Below, one piece after another: positions 11,108 through 22,416 of a DNA stretch of 64,000 nt (its first letter is position 1; every line of letters begins with the position of its first letter). The DNA is taken from the NCBI GenBank assembly GCA_963556695.1, contig CAUWAG010000003.1, positions 1,550,001 to 1,614,000 of the forward strand, read 5' to 3'. This DNA is from Anthostomella pinea (lineage: Eukaryota > Ascomycota > Sordariomycetes > Xylariales > Xylariaceae). Under the pieces are notes generated by a model. The model saw only the letters and a program-made list of their open reading frames with translations. It was not told where the DNA came from and searched no databases. A program made the translations under genes and the position numbers.

Positions 11108-12998
11108 CTAAACGTATGATAGATAGGAGGGGCCTTCGACCTTGACGGCCCTGATGCCCTCGGGCATCATGCGGAACCACTCGGTCCAGTTCTCAAGGCT
11201 GAGCGCGTCGTCGGTCAACCGGATCGACAGCGTCAGCTGCGGGCCGCCGCCGTGGCCGATCTCGGTGTCGTCTCTCGTGAGCCCGGTCCGGGGCGATAAC
11301 GTGATGGACGGCAGCCGCGCGTTGCCCGACATCTGCATGTGCAGCGGCGAGGGCAGGTTCGGTATTACCGCCGCCGCCGCCTTCTGCGGGTGTGGGTGTC
11401 TGTCGTGGACGAGTTTGGGGTAGATGGAGAGGAGCTTCGCGTGCAGCTCGGCTGCCGACAGTGCACTGGCGTTCGGCGGTGGACGCTGGACGGCGCGCGT
11501 TCGGAGCTGGTCCGCCAGGGTCCGGGTGAAGCATCCGCGGTCGAAGATGGCGAAGTAGTCTTCGGACGTCGAGGCGGCAATCAGCTCCAGGACCCCCTTT
11601 TGACGCACCATCTTGGATGTGGACGGGTAGTACGCGGCGTCCATGATGATCAGGGTGTCCGAGCAGGCTTCTTCTAGTATCTGCTGGATGCCGCTCCACC
11701 GGATCGTCGAGGCCTCATCACGGTCTTGAGAGCTGCGCGGGGGTTAGTATTATTAGCTATGATTTGATGGATATATATCTACTTGCCTCGCCAGGACCAT
11801 CTCCCTATTTTCGTCGAGGAAGCTGTAGCCGTTGTAGTACACGATCTTTAAGACGTCCCTCGTGTCACTGTGGTCCGTGAAGTCGTTGATAATCCGCGAC
11901 AGCCACCTCCAAGAGTTTGCGCATCCACTCGAGGCGTTTGGCGGGATCTTGGAAACCTCCAACGTGTAATGGTAGTACTTGTCGAAGACCTCGGCTAGTT
12001 CGTCCACGGCGGAGCTGACTCCGGGGTCGTCGTCGTCCTGCCAGTAGATGAGCAGCACGTAGACGGTGGTGTAACGACTTCGATGCGGCGAGGACAGTAT
12101 CCTCGAAGCCGTGCTGTTCAGGTCTGCCTTGATGGAATCGAGGTTCTGTATAGGGGTAAAGGCTGCTGATGTACTAATCAAAGGGGCCATGGGTATTGGT
12201 TTGTCCAGCCGTGGGCCAGAGGGTAGCGGCGTCCTGACTCGCGCATCACCGAGTGGTGGTCGACTTAGAGTTGTCTGGGCGTTTGGGGTGGTAGGCGATG
12301 TGTCAATGTCCATCTCCTGAGGGTCCTGGGCAAAAGGGGCCCTGATGTGGCTCGGTGCCGGGCTGAGGTGCCTATCGGCCAGGGGCGCAAGATCTTGTAA
12401 TGGGCTTGACGAACGGTACTTTCGCACAGCATCTTCCCATGACATGTCATGGTGGTTTGGGTGACACTTGGAGGGCCCATCGTGTGAGTTTGGGGTTCGT
12501 ACTATCATATGCGGATAGTAGGGGGTGACTTACAGCAACCCGTCGCCTTCGACAGTCTCCGCACGCGCCTAGCTTCCGAATCAGGGCTGCTTTCTCCCTC
12601 TGCTGGGCTGATAGAGGACCCGTCCTTCGGCGACTGGCACGACGATGGCCCGAGATCTCGGTGCCATCTTTGATGGAGAAGATGGACTGTGACGATTCTG
12701 CACTGTAGGCTGTCGAATCGGTGTCGATGGAAGCGTTGGTGATCACTGTCGCATCGGAACCAGTCGTCGAGGTGCTGGAAGCCGTACCCTTCCTAATAGG
12801 AGGTGAAGCCAGGCTGGCAGGGACGGAGTGGTGGCTCTCTGGTGTCATGGAGTGAGGATGTCCAACCTGCGCCGCCTGTTGCGGCGGTTGTCGCTGCTGG
12901 ATGTCCTGATCATGCTGGCGAGAGACATGATGCTGAGCTCGCTCTTCGGGTTTGGAGTTCTTCGGGAATGATTCCGCCAGGCTGGGAGCGGGATGCAT
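11108..12998 (-). CDS. Caspase-fold protein lacking catalytic His and Cys, with N-terminal Cys-rich motif
   Basis: Exons 12998-12534, 12466-11787 and 11732-11108 give 589 aa. Intron 1 (67 bp) is GT-AG. Intron 2 (54 bp) is GC-AG (AG|GCAAGT, branch site TACTAAC) and is the only choice that keeps the frame into SSQDRDEASTIRWSGIQ. Residues 1-135 are disordered (His/Gln/Ser-rich). Residues 139-160 carry LIRKLGACGDCRRRRVACH, a conserved fungal Cys/Arg motif that may bind zinc. Residues about 288-440 follow a caspase-like fold: VYVLLIYWQDDDDPG, KIVYYNGYS (365-370, where active relatives have YYxGHG), SDTLIIMDAAYY (407-417, where active relatives have DCC) and GVLELIAAS. The C-terminal LSLENWTEWFRMMPE segment occurs in relatives, but the protein stops soon after KVEGPS. 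Probably a pseudoenzyme; its function is unknown. Confidence 0.75.
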
Positions 12999-15900
12999 AT
13001 CGTAGGGCGCTCGCTCTCGGGATAGTATGACTACCTCATAATGAACAAGTGCGATAGAGTTGCTCGCTCAGCAACACGGGCTACAAATGGACTTTGGGCT
13101 TCTTTCTATCTAGGAAGTGTCCGAGGTGGAGAAGCCCCAGGATGATGTACAGTAGTCAGGTCGGCAGTGTAAATGTCAGGTATGCAGTGCAAGTAAATAG
13201 TACAATACGTAGGTGGTGTCGACTAATAATATAAATGGCGCGAGGGGGTGGAAAAGAAACAAGGTCCATGTGGATCATGATACCTTGGGCGCAGGAGAGC
13301 TAGCAAGACAGTACTCGGGACGAGATAGTGTACACGTGCAAGACGTAAGCAGCCACTATCGGCCCCTGGGTATGCATGTCCCCAGTCCGGACACCTACCG
13401 TGGTATCGAACAGACCGTGTGTGTGTATGTAGGTAGGTAAGGTATCCGCAGGCATGTGCCTATCTACCTAGGTGAGTGGGCGAGAAGGAGTACGATAATA
13501 GTACCGCCTGCACAGGGCGTTGTAGGCAGCAGTTTATTGGGTAGTAAGCCACGAAGACCTACTATTATCATGTAAGTGGTTTCCTGGAGAGACCGGCTCG
13601 ATGTACCTGGGTTGTAACTCATTCAGGAGACTCGGTCACCCATCCACTCACCCACTCGCCCACTCACATACTCAGGTATTCCCTGTTCGCCTTCATCATA
13701 AATCAGACGGGAGAAGGATTTGGATCTGGTTCTGAAAAAAGAAACTGGTTGCGGGGCCGAAATCCTTGGAAGCCGTCCCGTAGCGCCCGTGGGGTTACCG
13801 TTAACATATTAATATACATACTGCTAGAAATGTGCTAAGATATACCTGCGCCGGCTATGCAGAATCGGCTTCTAAGGCCCTGGAAAGATGAGCCGGACGG
13901 GGCGGGGATTCCCGGATACCACACAAATATTCCTCTAGGCTTTTTTCAGATGGTCTTGACCCTCATACTTCTAAAAGTCCCAACATCCTCCCGTAAAGAT
14001 GACGATATCGACAAGAGCGGTACAATCCTGCAAGGCGGTTTCGTTTTTGGCAGAGGTTAGGGCGGATGTCGAGTAAACACGTGGTGCTCCATTCTGATTT
14101 GATCATCGCTCTCTTCATTTCTTCATCAAATCACAGCCCCTGTCCTGCTCCCACCGCAGAGCCAATCACCTCCATCGCCAGCGCAGACATACATCCATAC
14201 ACCAGGCCTATCCTCGGTCAGGAGGCGAGGACGAGGCGAGACACGTCGTTCTCTGCGAGCCATAGGCGGCACATCGCGCATCTTGCCGTCCTCGCCATCC
14301 TATCCTCCCTCGTCCATCATCCATGCCGTGAAGCTTTTCCTTTGCCGCCATCATCCCAACCATGACTGCCATTGCTACGGTGCTGCCATGCAGACCCTGT
14401 CACAGTCGATACATGGCTACTGCATCTGCATTCGGTCTGTGAGGGATCATCCCCGATCCCACGCCGCGTACCCTCGCATCCACCCACAACTAGCCATTCA
14501 CTCATCCAACACCGGTCGTCATTCGATCATTCGCATATACTACCTACAGCCCCGGATTGACTGATCTGTCCAGCCGGCAATCACCACTCCTGCAATCTGT
14601 CTTGTCAATGATGCCAAGGACATGGACTGAGGGCCACGATCGTCGGTACTATTCGTGCATCTCTACCTTGGGGATCATGGCACATCTAGGAGGGCTCAGC
14701 TCGTCTACATCCTCTTCTCAGACCATACCAACTCCCTGCCTCCAGTGAGTGAGCGCGTCCACGAGCGCGTCTTCACCTGCTATCACTGATATCACTGATA
14801 CCAAGACGATGTACATACCGAGCTCCTTCTGTGTGTTTATTTTCACCTTGCCCGCTTCGTCCGTGACCCGTCCGCGGTGGCTGGGCCCATTATTTATGAT
14901 TATCCATTCGCTGGGCTTCATCATTCATGGTCCTCGGTCAAATACGGTCCACGGACCCCGGCTCCTGACCTTGCCGGATATACCGAATTGTATACCTGAT
15001 CAGTGATGTGCAAACAAAGCCCGGGGTCTGCCTTGCCTATGTAGGTAACGTAGCAGCATCCCATATATCTCATCTCTCATCTTGGGCATCCTACGCTGCC
15101 TTCGTTCCTTCGGTCACAGGCTTCTGGTCCCTGACTCCCTGGAGCTTATCGCGGCCGCTTCTGGAAGGTCGGCAGAAGGCGCGGGACTGAAACACCCCGG
15201 CCCACGCGCCTACCTCGGCACGCACTCACCGAGCGACCGAGCGACCGAGCTGGGGATAGCCCTGATCCTGATCCTAGGCAGGCACGCCATGGACCCATTT
15301 GTGGGACCGCCTTCCGCCCGTCCCCTGTCTGTCAGCCCTGTCGACGACTTGTTGCTATTTTCTGTTTTTCTCCTCATTAATCATTATACCCTGTACCATG
15401 ACTGCGTGACGAGGGCGACCCGCCAACGGGTATCGAGAACGGCATCACCAAGCGAATCATCCCCCGCTAGCTCTGTTCCTTTCCTGGCCGTTGTCTCCCT
15501 CGTCAGCTTTACCAAGCCTGGCCTCGTATGTAACAGCGGAACGACCACCGTCTCGCGGAGTGGATGCCAGATCTCGAGTATCTTGTCTCTTGAGATCACG
15601 ACAATGAGCTTGCTGCGATATTACCATCGACTGGCCTGCCTCGAGATCAGACGTGCTGCCGCACCCAGATTGCCCGTTCTTCACTGACAAAAGCTGTGAC
15701 AAAAGCTGGACTTCAGCATTGAATTGTGTGTCATCGTCTCCGATTAGTCACCGAGCAAATCAGGGTGTGGCAAGGAACAGATCGCAGGCTCCCCGGTCGG
15801 ATCATTTTGATGCTATTATCGAGTCGCGCTGGACTTCGTTGTCATTGACGGCGGTCCAGACAGGCACATACAGGTCCCTTCGGTGCTGATCGCACGTAGC

Positions 15901-16169
15901 AAAAAACACCAATACTTGCATCAATGTGCTTGATACTTGATCAGATCTAATAACCTCTATCGGATCTGAGCTCTGTCTAGTCTCACACCTACACGCTGAG
16001 TACCGCCACTGCCAGACGGTCAGGAAACTGAGATAACCATCAAACACGCTGTGTACCGCCACTGCCAGACGGTCAAAAAGATAAGTCATCCATCCACCGA
16101 GCCATGACTATCCGCGTTGTTGCTCCCGGCTCAGATATACCCGGACATGCTCCCGTCGGCGTCTTCATA
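12999..16169. other. Gene-free region upstream of the caspase-like gene
   Basis: No supported gene in 3.2 kb. The longest open frame (201 codons, 15082-15687 +) is compositionally unlike a protein and has no recognisable motif. There are GTAGGTAG runs near 13430-13440, CCACTCACCCACTCGCCC-type runs near 13640-13680, and a 32-bp direct repeat at 15991-16075. Confidence 0.55.
15991..16075. repeat. 32-bp direct repeat, two copies
   Basis: ACACGCTG(A/T)GTACCGCC followed by ACTGCCAGACGGTCA occurs at 15991-16022 and again at 16044-16075. The copies differ at one base and start 53 bp apart. They sit about 95 bp beyond the stop of the AAA ATPase gene and could lie in its 3' untranslated region. Confidence 0.9.
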
Positions 16170-18538
16170 CTAGGTCTCTCCCGGCACCCTATAGTCGACT
16201 CCCATGGGATTGGTCAGGTCCTTCTCAAACGTCGCGTGGATTGTGGTGACCTGCTGCAGCCGGGCCAGGTCCAGCCGGGCGCCGTGGAACGCCGGCAGGC
16301 TCTCGGCCGCCTTGACGACATTATTGGTCTGTCTGCCGTTCAGGTCGTGCTTGGCCAGCGTCGCCAGTCCGCGCTCGTCTATGTCGACGCCGCCGGGGAT
16401 GCGGCCGCAGAAGTTCCGCCAGACCTGCAGCCGCGACGCTTTCGAGAGGTCCGTGTATCGGATGGAGATGTGGATGCGCGACTTGAAGGCATCGTCGAAC
16501 TTGTTCACCCGGTTCGTCGTCAGGAACAGGATGCCGGAATAGTACTCCAGAACGCGCAGGAACACGCTCACCATGGCGTTGCGGTGTATGTCGCGCGACA
16601 CGGGCCGCTCCAGGAACACGTCGGCCTCGTCAATGAGCAGGACCGCGCGCCACGTCGACGCCATGTCCATGATGCTGGTCAGTTTGTCTTCGAGCAACTG
16701 GCTTGACACGCCGAGGCTGCCCGAAGACACCACGTACAGCGGACGTCGCACGTGCTCGGCGACGCAATCTGCCGTCAACGTCTTGCCGACGCCGGGCGGG
16801 CCGTGGAGCACGCAGACTAGACCCTGACCCTTGCCTTTGACGATGTCGTCGAACCCTTCGGCGCCGCGCTCTCGGTAGTGCATCGTTACCAGCGCCTGAA
16901 CTGTCTACTTGGTGACGGCGTCTAGTACTAACTCGTCGAAGCACTGCTCGTTCCACTCGATGGGCGACACGTTGTCCACGACTGCAGCGTCCAAAGTCAG
17001 TATTCAACTTCACTTCGGATGAGAGATGTGATATGTCAAGGAGAGATCCGGACTACTACTTACAGAACTCCAGGAATCGCTTCACTGTGAATGAGAAGCC
17101 GCGTATCGTTGCATTCGCCATGCACGCCTCCTCGTCAGACAGCGGATCGTGGATCCGCTTATCGGATGCGAAGCCCGTCTTGCCCTTTGCCTTGAGCCGT
17201 GCCTTTTCGCGCTCAGCTGACTCGCTCGACTGCACGACGCGGAAGGAGTCGTTGGGCTCGAGACGGTGGTACGTCTTGCAGTCGATCATCTAGCAAGTGG
17301 CATGCAGTCAGTATACTTCCTACCAGTTATTGCCCCCCATGACAGGCTCCGTGACACGCAGAGGACCTAGGTAGGTAGGTAGGTAGACTCACAATACGAC
17401 CTTGGACGCTGAATTTCGCATGATTCCCCTTTTCGTCCGTCTTGACGGCGATACCGTCGTAGCTCTCAAAATGCTGCCCAGTATAAGCCTCGAACCGGCG
17501 TCCGCGCGCCAGCAGCTCCGCGCGCACATCATCGGCGTTGTCCAGCAATTCCAGCGGCATCGCGTTGAGCTCGCACAGCTCCTTGCTGCCCTTGTATTCC
17601 CGGATGAGCAGGTTCGCGAGGCGGGTGCCCATCCTGTCGCCGTCGTAGTCGATGTACGTCACTGTGAACATCAGCCCGGGGTTGACGTGCTCCTGGTCCT
17701 GGTACCAGCTGCTGCTGATGACCTTGTAAACCCGGTGCTGCTCGAGGACCTTGGTGTGGATTAGCTGCTGCGGCGGGGACAGCGTCCACAGGTACTCGTA
17801 GGTGATCGCCTTGATGCCCTCCCCGGCGGGGTTGACGCACCGCCAGTGCGCCTCGATGGCGAGCGCGAAGTGCGTATCGATCCACATCAGCAGCATGCGC
17901 AGCTGCGCCGCTGACTCGAAATTTCCTTCTGCGTCCTTCTCCTTCCCGTCGCCCTCGAAGCGCTTGAGACCGACGGACTCGAGCTCCTTCCGGTAGTGGA
18001 ACAGCGCGTAGTACGGCGCCACGATCTGCACGTCGTGCACATTGATTGGGTCCGACGGGTAGTTGCCGATGACGTCCCGGAGCAAAGCGCGCAGCGGCGT
18101 GGGGTTGATGTACAGGCGCGTGTGCTTGGGCAGCACCTTGCCGGCCCTGTCGAACAGGCGCACAACGCAGAAGGCGTACAGCCGCCACCAGCCGGGCTGC
18201 CGCGGCTTGGCGGCCGCGTCGTCGTCGGCGCCGCCGCGCTCGGCGAAGTACAGCTCGCCCTTGTCGTTGTACTTGCGGTCCAGGTGCTTGATCTCGCACT
18301 TCATCGTCTGATTCTCAAGGAACTAGTTATCGTTCTTAGGCGCCGAGGGGTCGGACTCGCCCGCGATCGCGGGGGTGTACAGCTCCTCCGAGTCTGAATC
18401 GCGGTTTTGGCCGCGGCGCGCTCTGCGGAGGGCCATGCGGGTATGGCGGGCACCCAGCTCTAAGACCTCGTTAAGCTCGTTTAGTGGGGTGGGTTCGTCG
18501 GGAGGCGCGCCTCCTGGCATCCACCCTTGGGTTGACAT
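16170..18538 (-). pseudogene. AAA ATPase (DUF7025-type) interrupted by in-frame TAG
   Basis: The reading frame runs through segments 18538-17393, 17289-17064 and 16981-16170, joined by clean introns of 103 and 82 bp (GTGAGT..CTAG, GTAAGT..GCAG). The N-terminal half has the fungal DUF7025 pattern (INPTPLRALLRDVIGNYP, APYYALFHYRKEL). The AAA core has Walker A GPPGVGKT, Walker B AVLLIDEADVFL, an FLTTNR sensor and a C-terminal lid. A TAG at 16907-16905 falls between FDELVLDAVTK and TVQALV just before Walker A, in conserved sequence with no plausible intron. A second TAG at 18325-18323 lies near the N terminus, but its AACTAG context could be a splice acceptor. Apart from these stops the frame is intact, so loss is recent or the stops are errors. 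The C-to-T change CAG to TAG would explain both. Relatives are energy-dependent protein remodellers of unknown specificity. Confidence 0.75.
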
Positions 18539-20443
18539 GGTGGGTGCTGGGAGAGATGACTTGGGGTGTGAAGAGGGAAGAGAGCGTGTGAGGATTGAGG
18601 ATGTAACTATTGAGATGATCGAAGTACTGCCTGGAGAAGAGTGATGTTTCTTGTCGGTCTCCGGGGGAACGAGGTTTAACTTTATATGATTTTGAACTCT
18701 ACCTACATACTACCTAGGCTACCACGACCAGGTCAGAGCCTCGTGTGCCTCCTACCTTACCTTTCCAGTACCCAAGCGACCAATGAGGAAGCGACTGGCG
18801 AATGACTCTTGAAGTACGTGCCACAACTCCCTCCCCATGGATGTACCCCAGCCAACAGTCGCAGCACCTGCCACGCGCATAGCCTCACACATGCAGCTGT
18901 CGCTGTGGTTCCTGTCCATATCATAACAGTGGCGTATTTAGCCTTGTTGTGAGCTGTATAGGTATGTGTCATCCTGTGGGATCACACATGTTAGCTGTCA
19001 GGTCCCTTTCCTACCTATTCAAGTGGGATAGTTCGCGGCCGCATGCGGCTCAGCCGCTGGTGCCATCCGGTGTGGTGGTGTGCCTTGCCGCCTTGCCGCC
19101 TTGCCGTCTTGCCGTCTTGTCTTACCTACGTCCCTGCCTGCCTTGTACTTTCCTGGGCATGTGCCGCAAGGACAACTCTGGACGGCGTAGCCGGTTGTTG
19201 AGTCGCGGAGGCGAGTGCAATGAGTGAGCCTACAGGTTCGAATCAGATGGTGATGTACCACAACCTTGATGCGACTGCTCTTTTACTTCTCCTTCTCCTC
19301 TTTCCTATTTTCCGAGGACAGGATCGATCTATCGTGCCCTGTCTACCTCAAGGTCATCATGGCCAGATAGGCGAACTTGAGATAGCGGTGAAGGGCTGTT
19401 ATCATAGCTAACTGCTGCGGTTTTGATCTTGTCCAGGCTTATGTACTGATAGAAAGTGGTAGGGCATTCGGGAAAGCATGACAGTAATCGCTTCTGGGGC
19501 TGCGAGGCCGTTTATTTATAGATCCCAAGGTAGAGACGCTCGAGGTCATACCTGTGTCCCATCACCTTCCGACTGAGGACGATAACCGCACTTCTAACAT
19601 GTAGTCATCTCGAATACTGATGGTAGTCAATTCAGATCCGGGAAGTAATAATAGGACCGGCCAGATCACGACGTAGTCCTTTGCCAACTCCAGTCGAACA
19701 TCACTTTAATACCATCACGTAGTCATCTGCCGCCCTCTTCTCCTCTGGGACTCGTCCGTCAGTACCTAGGTAGCTATAAAGGAAATGGTTCTGGTCTATC
19801 TCAGCGGACGTGAAAGGCGTAGATTGAGTATACAGTATCCTGATGAGAATCTGACTCTCTAAGGCTGTCGTGTTCGGACTTACTTTAACGGCTCGCATCT
19901 AGACGTGACCCCTATCCAAACGACGGGGAAGCTGCAATGCTCGGGTGATAGCCATCAATCATCTGTACTGAGGCGGTAAAGCGACTTCGATACCGTCAGC
20001 CAACCCCGGAGTGCTTCTGCAACCTGAATCTCACTGTTAAGAAGGCGGATCAGATGTTCATTTCAAGGGTGGCCCGACTCCTTTAGAATCGTCGTGATGG
20101 TCGTGATAGTTATCACAATCGAGCATCGCGGCTCTGTTCCTGCCATCAATATTGTCTCGTTATTGACGCTGCTGCATGGGCTCGGTCCGGAGTCGAACTC
20201 TCAGTCATCTCCAAAAAAAAAGAAAAAGGAAAAGGGAAAAAAAGGGGGGGCGGGTTGCTGCCACGTGTAGCCAAGTGTAAGACGGGGGCCGCAGTACATT
20301 CTCGTCGGCGTCTTAGTCATCTCACCCAGTGGCCGCCATGTCCTCCTCACCCTCAAATACCCACCCAAATCAAGGGCCGTGTGGGCAAGTCTGGCAACCA
20401 ATTTGACCGCACCACAAGCGAAAAGATTAAAAAATACTAAATT
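18539..20443. other. Gene-free region between the AAA gene and the tRNA
   Basis: Only short frames without recognisable features. CTTGCCGC/CTTGCCGT repeats lie near 19083-19120 and a poly-purine A/G tract at 20211-20249. A T-arm-like motif on the minus strand at about 20189-20206 does not fold into a tRNA. Confidence 0.55.
20429..20434 (-). terminator. RNA polymerase III terminator of tRNA-Thr
   Basis: A run of six T on the minus strand begins 10 bases after the tRNA 3' end, the normal Pol III stop signal. Confidence 0.7.
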
Positions 20444-20540
20444 GCCCACTACTGGAGTCGAACCAGTTGCCTCCTCATATCTGTGACCGTATACACATTG
20501 CGATTACTAGTGAGGCGCTCTACCGCTGAGCTAAGCGGGC
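20444..20540 (-). tRNA. tRNA-Thr (anticodon AGT) with 26-nt intron
   Basis: The minus strand folds into a full cloverleaf. Acceptor arms GCCCGCT and AGTGGGC pair with one G-U. The D arm is GCTC-AGCGGTA-GAGC. The anticodon stem CCTCA/TGAGG carries the loop CTAGTAA, giving anticodon AGT. The T arm is ACTGG-TTCGACT-CCAGT. A 26-base intron (20504-20479) interrupts the anticodon loop after the base 3' of the anticodon, the standard eukaryotic position. The mature length is 71 nt before CCA addition. Confidence 0.9.
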
Positions 20541-21378
20541 CCAATGGTTGTCGAATACGACCTGTTCCTATTCGATCCATGGTGAAATCGGGCAGAACCT
20601 TGGTATTATATTCACAAACAAAATTCAGACGGAAGTGGGCTCGGAACGCCGCCGGTGGAGATCCAGGGCGTCGCTAGGGTTAAGCGGAGAGACGATGGCG
20701 CATGTAACAGGTTGAACATTGACGAATAAGAGAGGAGCGGATGCCGCCGTATTACTACCACCACCCAGCCTCCGCTCGGGTTGGCTTGGACGCGAACGTC
20801 AAGCGATCAGAACTTTAAACAAGGCGAGCAATAACCGAATGACGCGAGGTATTTAATATTCAGAGTCTTCTATTTGGTAAAAATCCCGAGGCTCACAAGG
20901 TTGCGGGATCCAGGAGCATGGGACGGGACTAGCTCTTCTTATTTTCCGATTGCGACTCCTAGCGAGTCGGGAGTCGGAGGTCTTGAGATCTGATCTCGCT
21001 GTGTACTGGGAGCCTCCGAACTACGGCACGACCACCGACACGGTGGGGATGGGATGAGATGAATGATCGCAATCTGGAGAGAATCTGATGGCGCCAGTAC
21101 ATATGGTTGCTTCATTATCATTACGACATGACAAGCCTCGAATAGGGCGCACAGCCCTTCATCGACTGCTCAACCACGGGATTCAGCTCACTATCCGATG
21201 TGTGCTTCTTTCCTCGACGAGCACCCTACGACTGGCGGGGTGAGTTGCCATATCTGACAACGAGGTACCTGTTCGAGTGTCGGGTCTTAAAGCCAAGCGG
21301 AGCCAACGGACCCTGTCGCATTCACAAGTTGCAGCTTTAGATAGACCCGTGGCATGCCAGTGAAGGAATGGCGTTATG
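20541..21378. other. Gene-free region downstream of the tRNA on the plus strand
   Basis: I see no gene. It holds the tRNA 5' flank and unassigned sequence. An 18-bp word (GAGAGACGATGGCGCATG) near 20688 recurs near 21432, which could be chance. Confidence 0.5.
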
Positions 21379-21878
21379 TAAGGATGGATCGGAAAGAGCC
21401 TGGTCGAAAATACCCGGCTCGAAGGAAACACGAGAGACGATGGCGCATGCTCTGCTGCCGATATCACCAGCATCCTCCACGGCAGCGCCCTCGCCCCTCG
21501 CCGCTCGCCGCATCAAGCTCTACCACCATATTCGACGACAAACCGATCGTCCTGCGACGCGGTACCGGGAGACGGGTCTATCGAGCGTGATGAACTCCCC
21601 CGTGCTGCGAGGCATAGACGAACCCATCTCCAGAGACGCCGGCGCCGCCGGGACCAGCAAGGGGGTGGTAGTGTTGTTACATCATGGTGGCTCGAGATCG
21701 CATGCGTCGCCGTGGCCCTCGGGGCTCTGATCAGCATGTTCGTTCTCTCGGCCGTCTACAACGGGAGCCGCGTGCCGGAGTGGCTGCACGGCGTCAATCT
21801 CACCTCGGTGATCGCCGTGTTGTCGGTCATACCCAAGATATCGCTGCCGGTTCCGCCACGGCCTGGATGCTGGGTCTA
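21379..21878 (+). pseudogene. Relic of a DUF3176 membrane protein
   Basis: An open frame without an ATG (codon starts in phase with 21601) reads WWLEIACVAVALGALI, SAVYNGSRVPEW and NLTSVIAVLSVIPKISLPV at about 21685-21860. This is the conserved start of fungal DUF3176 proteins: a WWxE motif followed by a transmembrane helix, a VYNGxxxPxW loop and a second helix. The frame then diverges (PPRPGCWV) and stops at 21876-21878. The upstream part is Arg-rich and unlike the family. About 60 aa of an expected several hundred remain, with neither start codon nor C-terminal domain, so I call it a gene fragment. The family has no known biochemical function. Confidence 0.55.
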
Positions 21879-22416
21879 GACTGGATCGTCCGCATGGCAT
21901 GGCTGGACGCGGAGCGTGACGAATTCGGAGAGGTCGCCGGGTGTTGGGAGGGATCCAGGGAGTGGTAAAACGAAAACTGATGCGTTGACTGAAATAATGG
22001 TGTAAAAGGTACCAAGAAATCGTAAAATGTTACCAGTACTAAAACGGCGCGTGCGTTACGCCTCCTTTCCCGCTCTGATCACCTTCCAGCCTCTCCAATT
22101 CTATCTACGTAGCACCCACCAGTCTCGTCACTACTCCGTCTAATCATCTCTTCGGGACTTTTGAAGCCTGATCACCTTAGGCGATCTCTTGTCGTACCCC
22201 ATTAGTATTCAGGATATAAAATACCCAATGAGAACAGGAGAATATCATTATGTCTTCCTGGTAATGTGCACATTCCTGGTTTGTTGGTCCCAAGCCCAGC
22301 CAAACCACCTCCTCACCTCCTCAACACCCGACCCCTTCCCGTCACCCATATTCCTCCCCATCCCCTACTCTAACACAACAAACCCCTCCCCCTATCCTCT
22401 CCTCCCCATCCACCCC
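21879..22416. other. Gene-free region after the DUF3176 relic
   Basis: No gene. The following frame (about 21840-21968 +) has no clear family match. From 22300 the plus strand is C-rich, which is the antisense of the purine-rich 3' end of the neighbouring minus-strand gene. Confidence 0.5.

Noticed and set aside
15082..15687. 201-codon plus-strand open frame
   Set aside because: Unusual composition, no recognisable motif, no convincing splice or start context; likely chance in stop-poor, pyrimidine-rich sequence.
20189..20206. T-arm-like sequence on the minus strand near a poly-A tract (possible tRNA relic or SINE)
   Set aside because: The stem does not pair and no acceptor or D arm is found at proper spacing.
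20688..21450. 18-bp shared word (GAGAGACGATGGCGCATG) at two sites
   Set aside because: Flanks are unrelated; one such match is compatible with chance in a window of this size.
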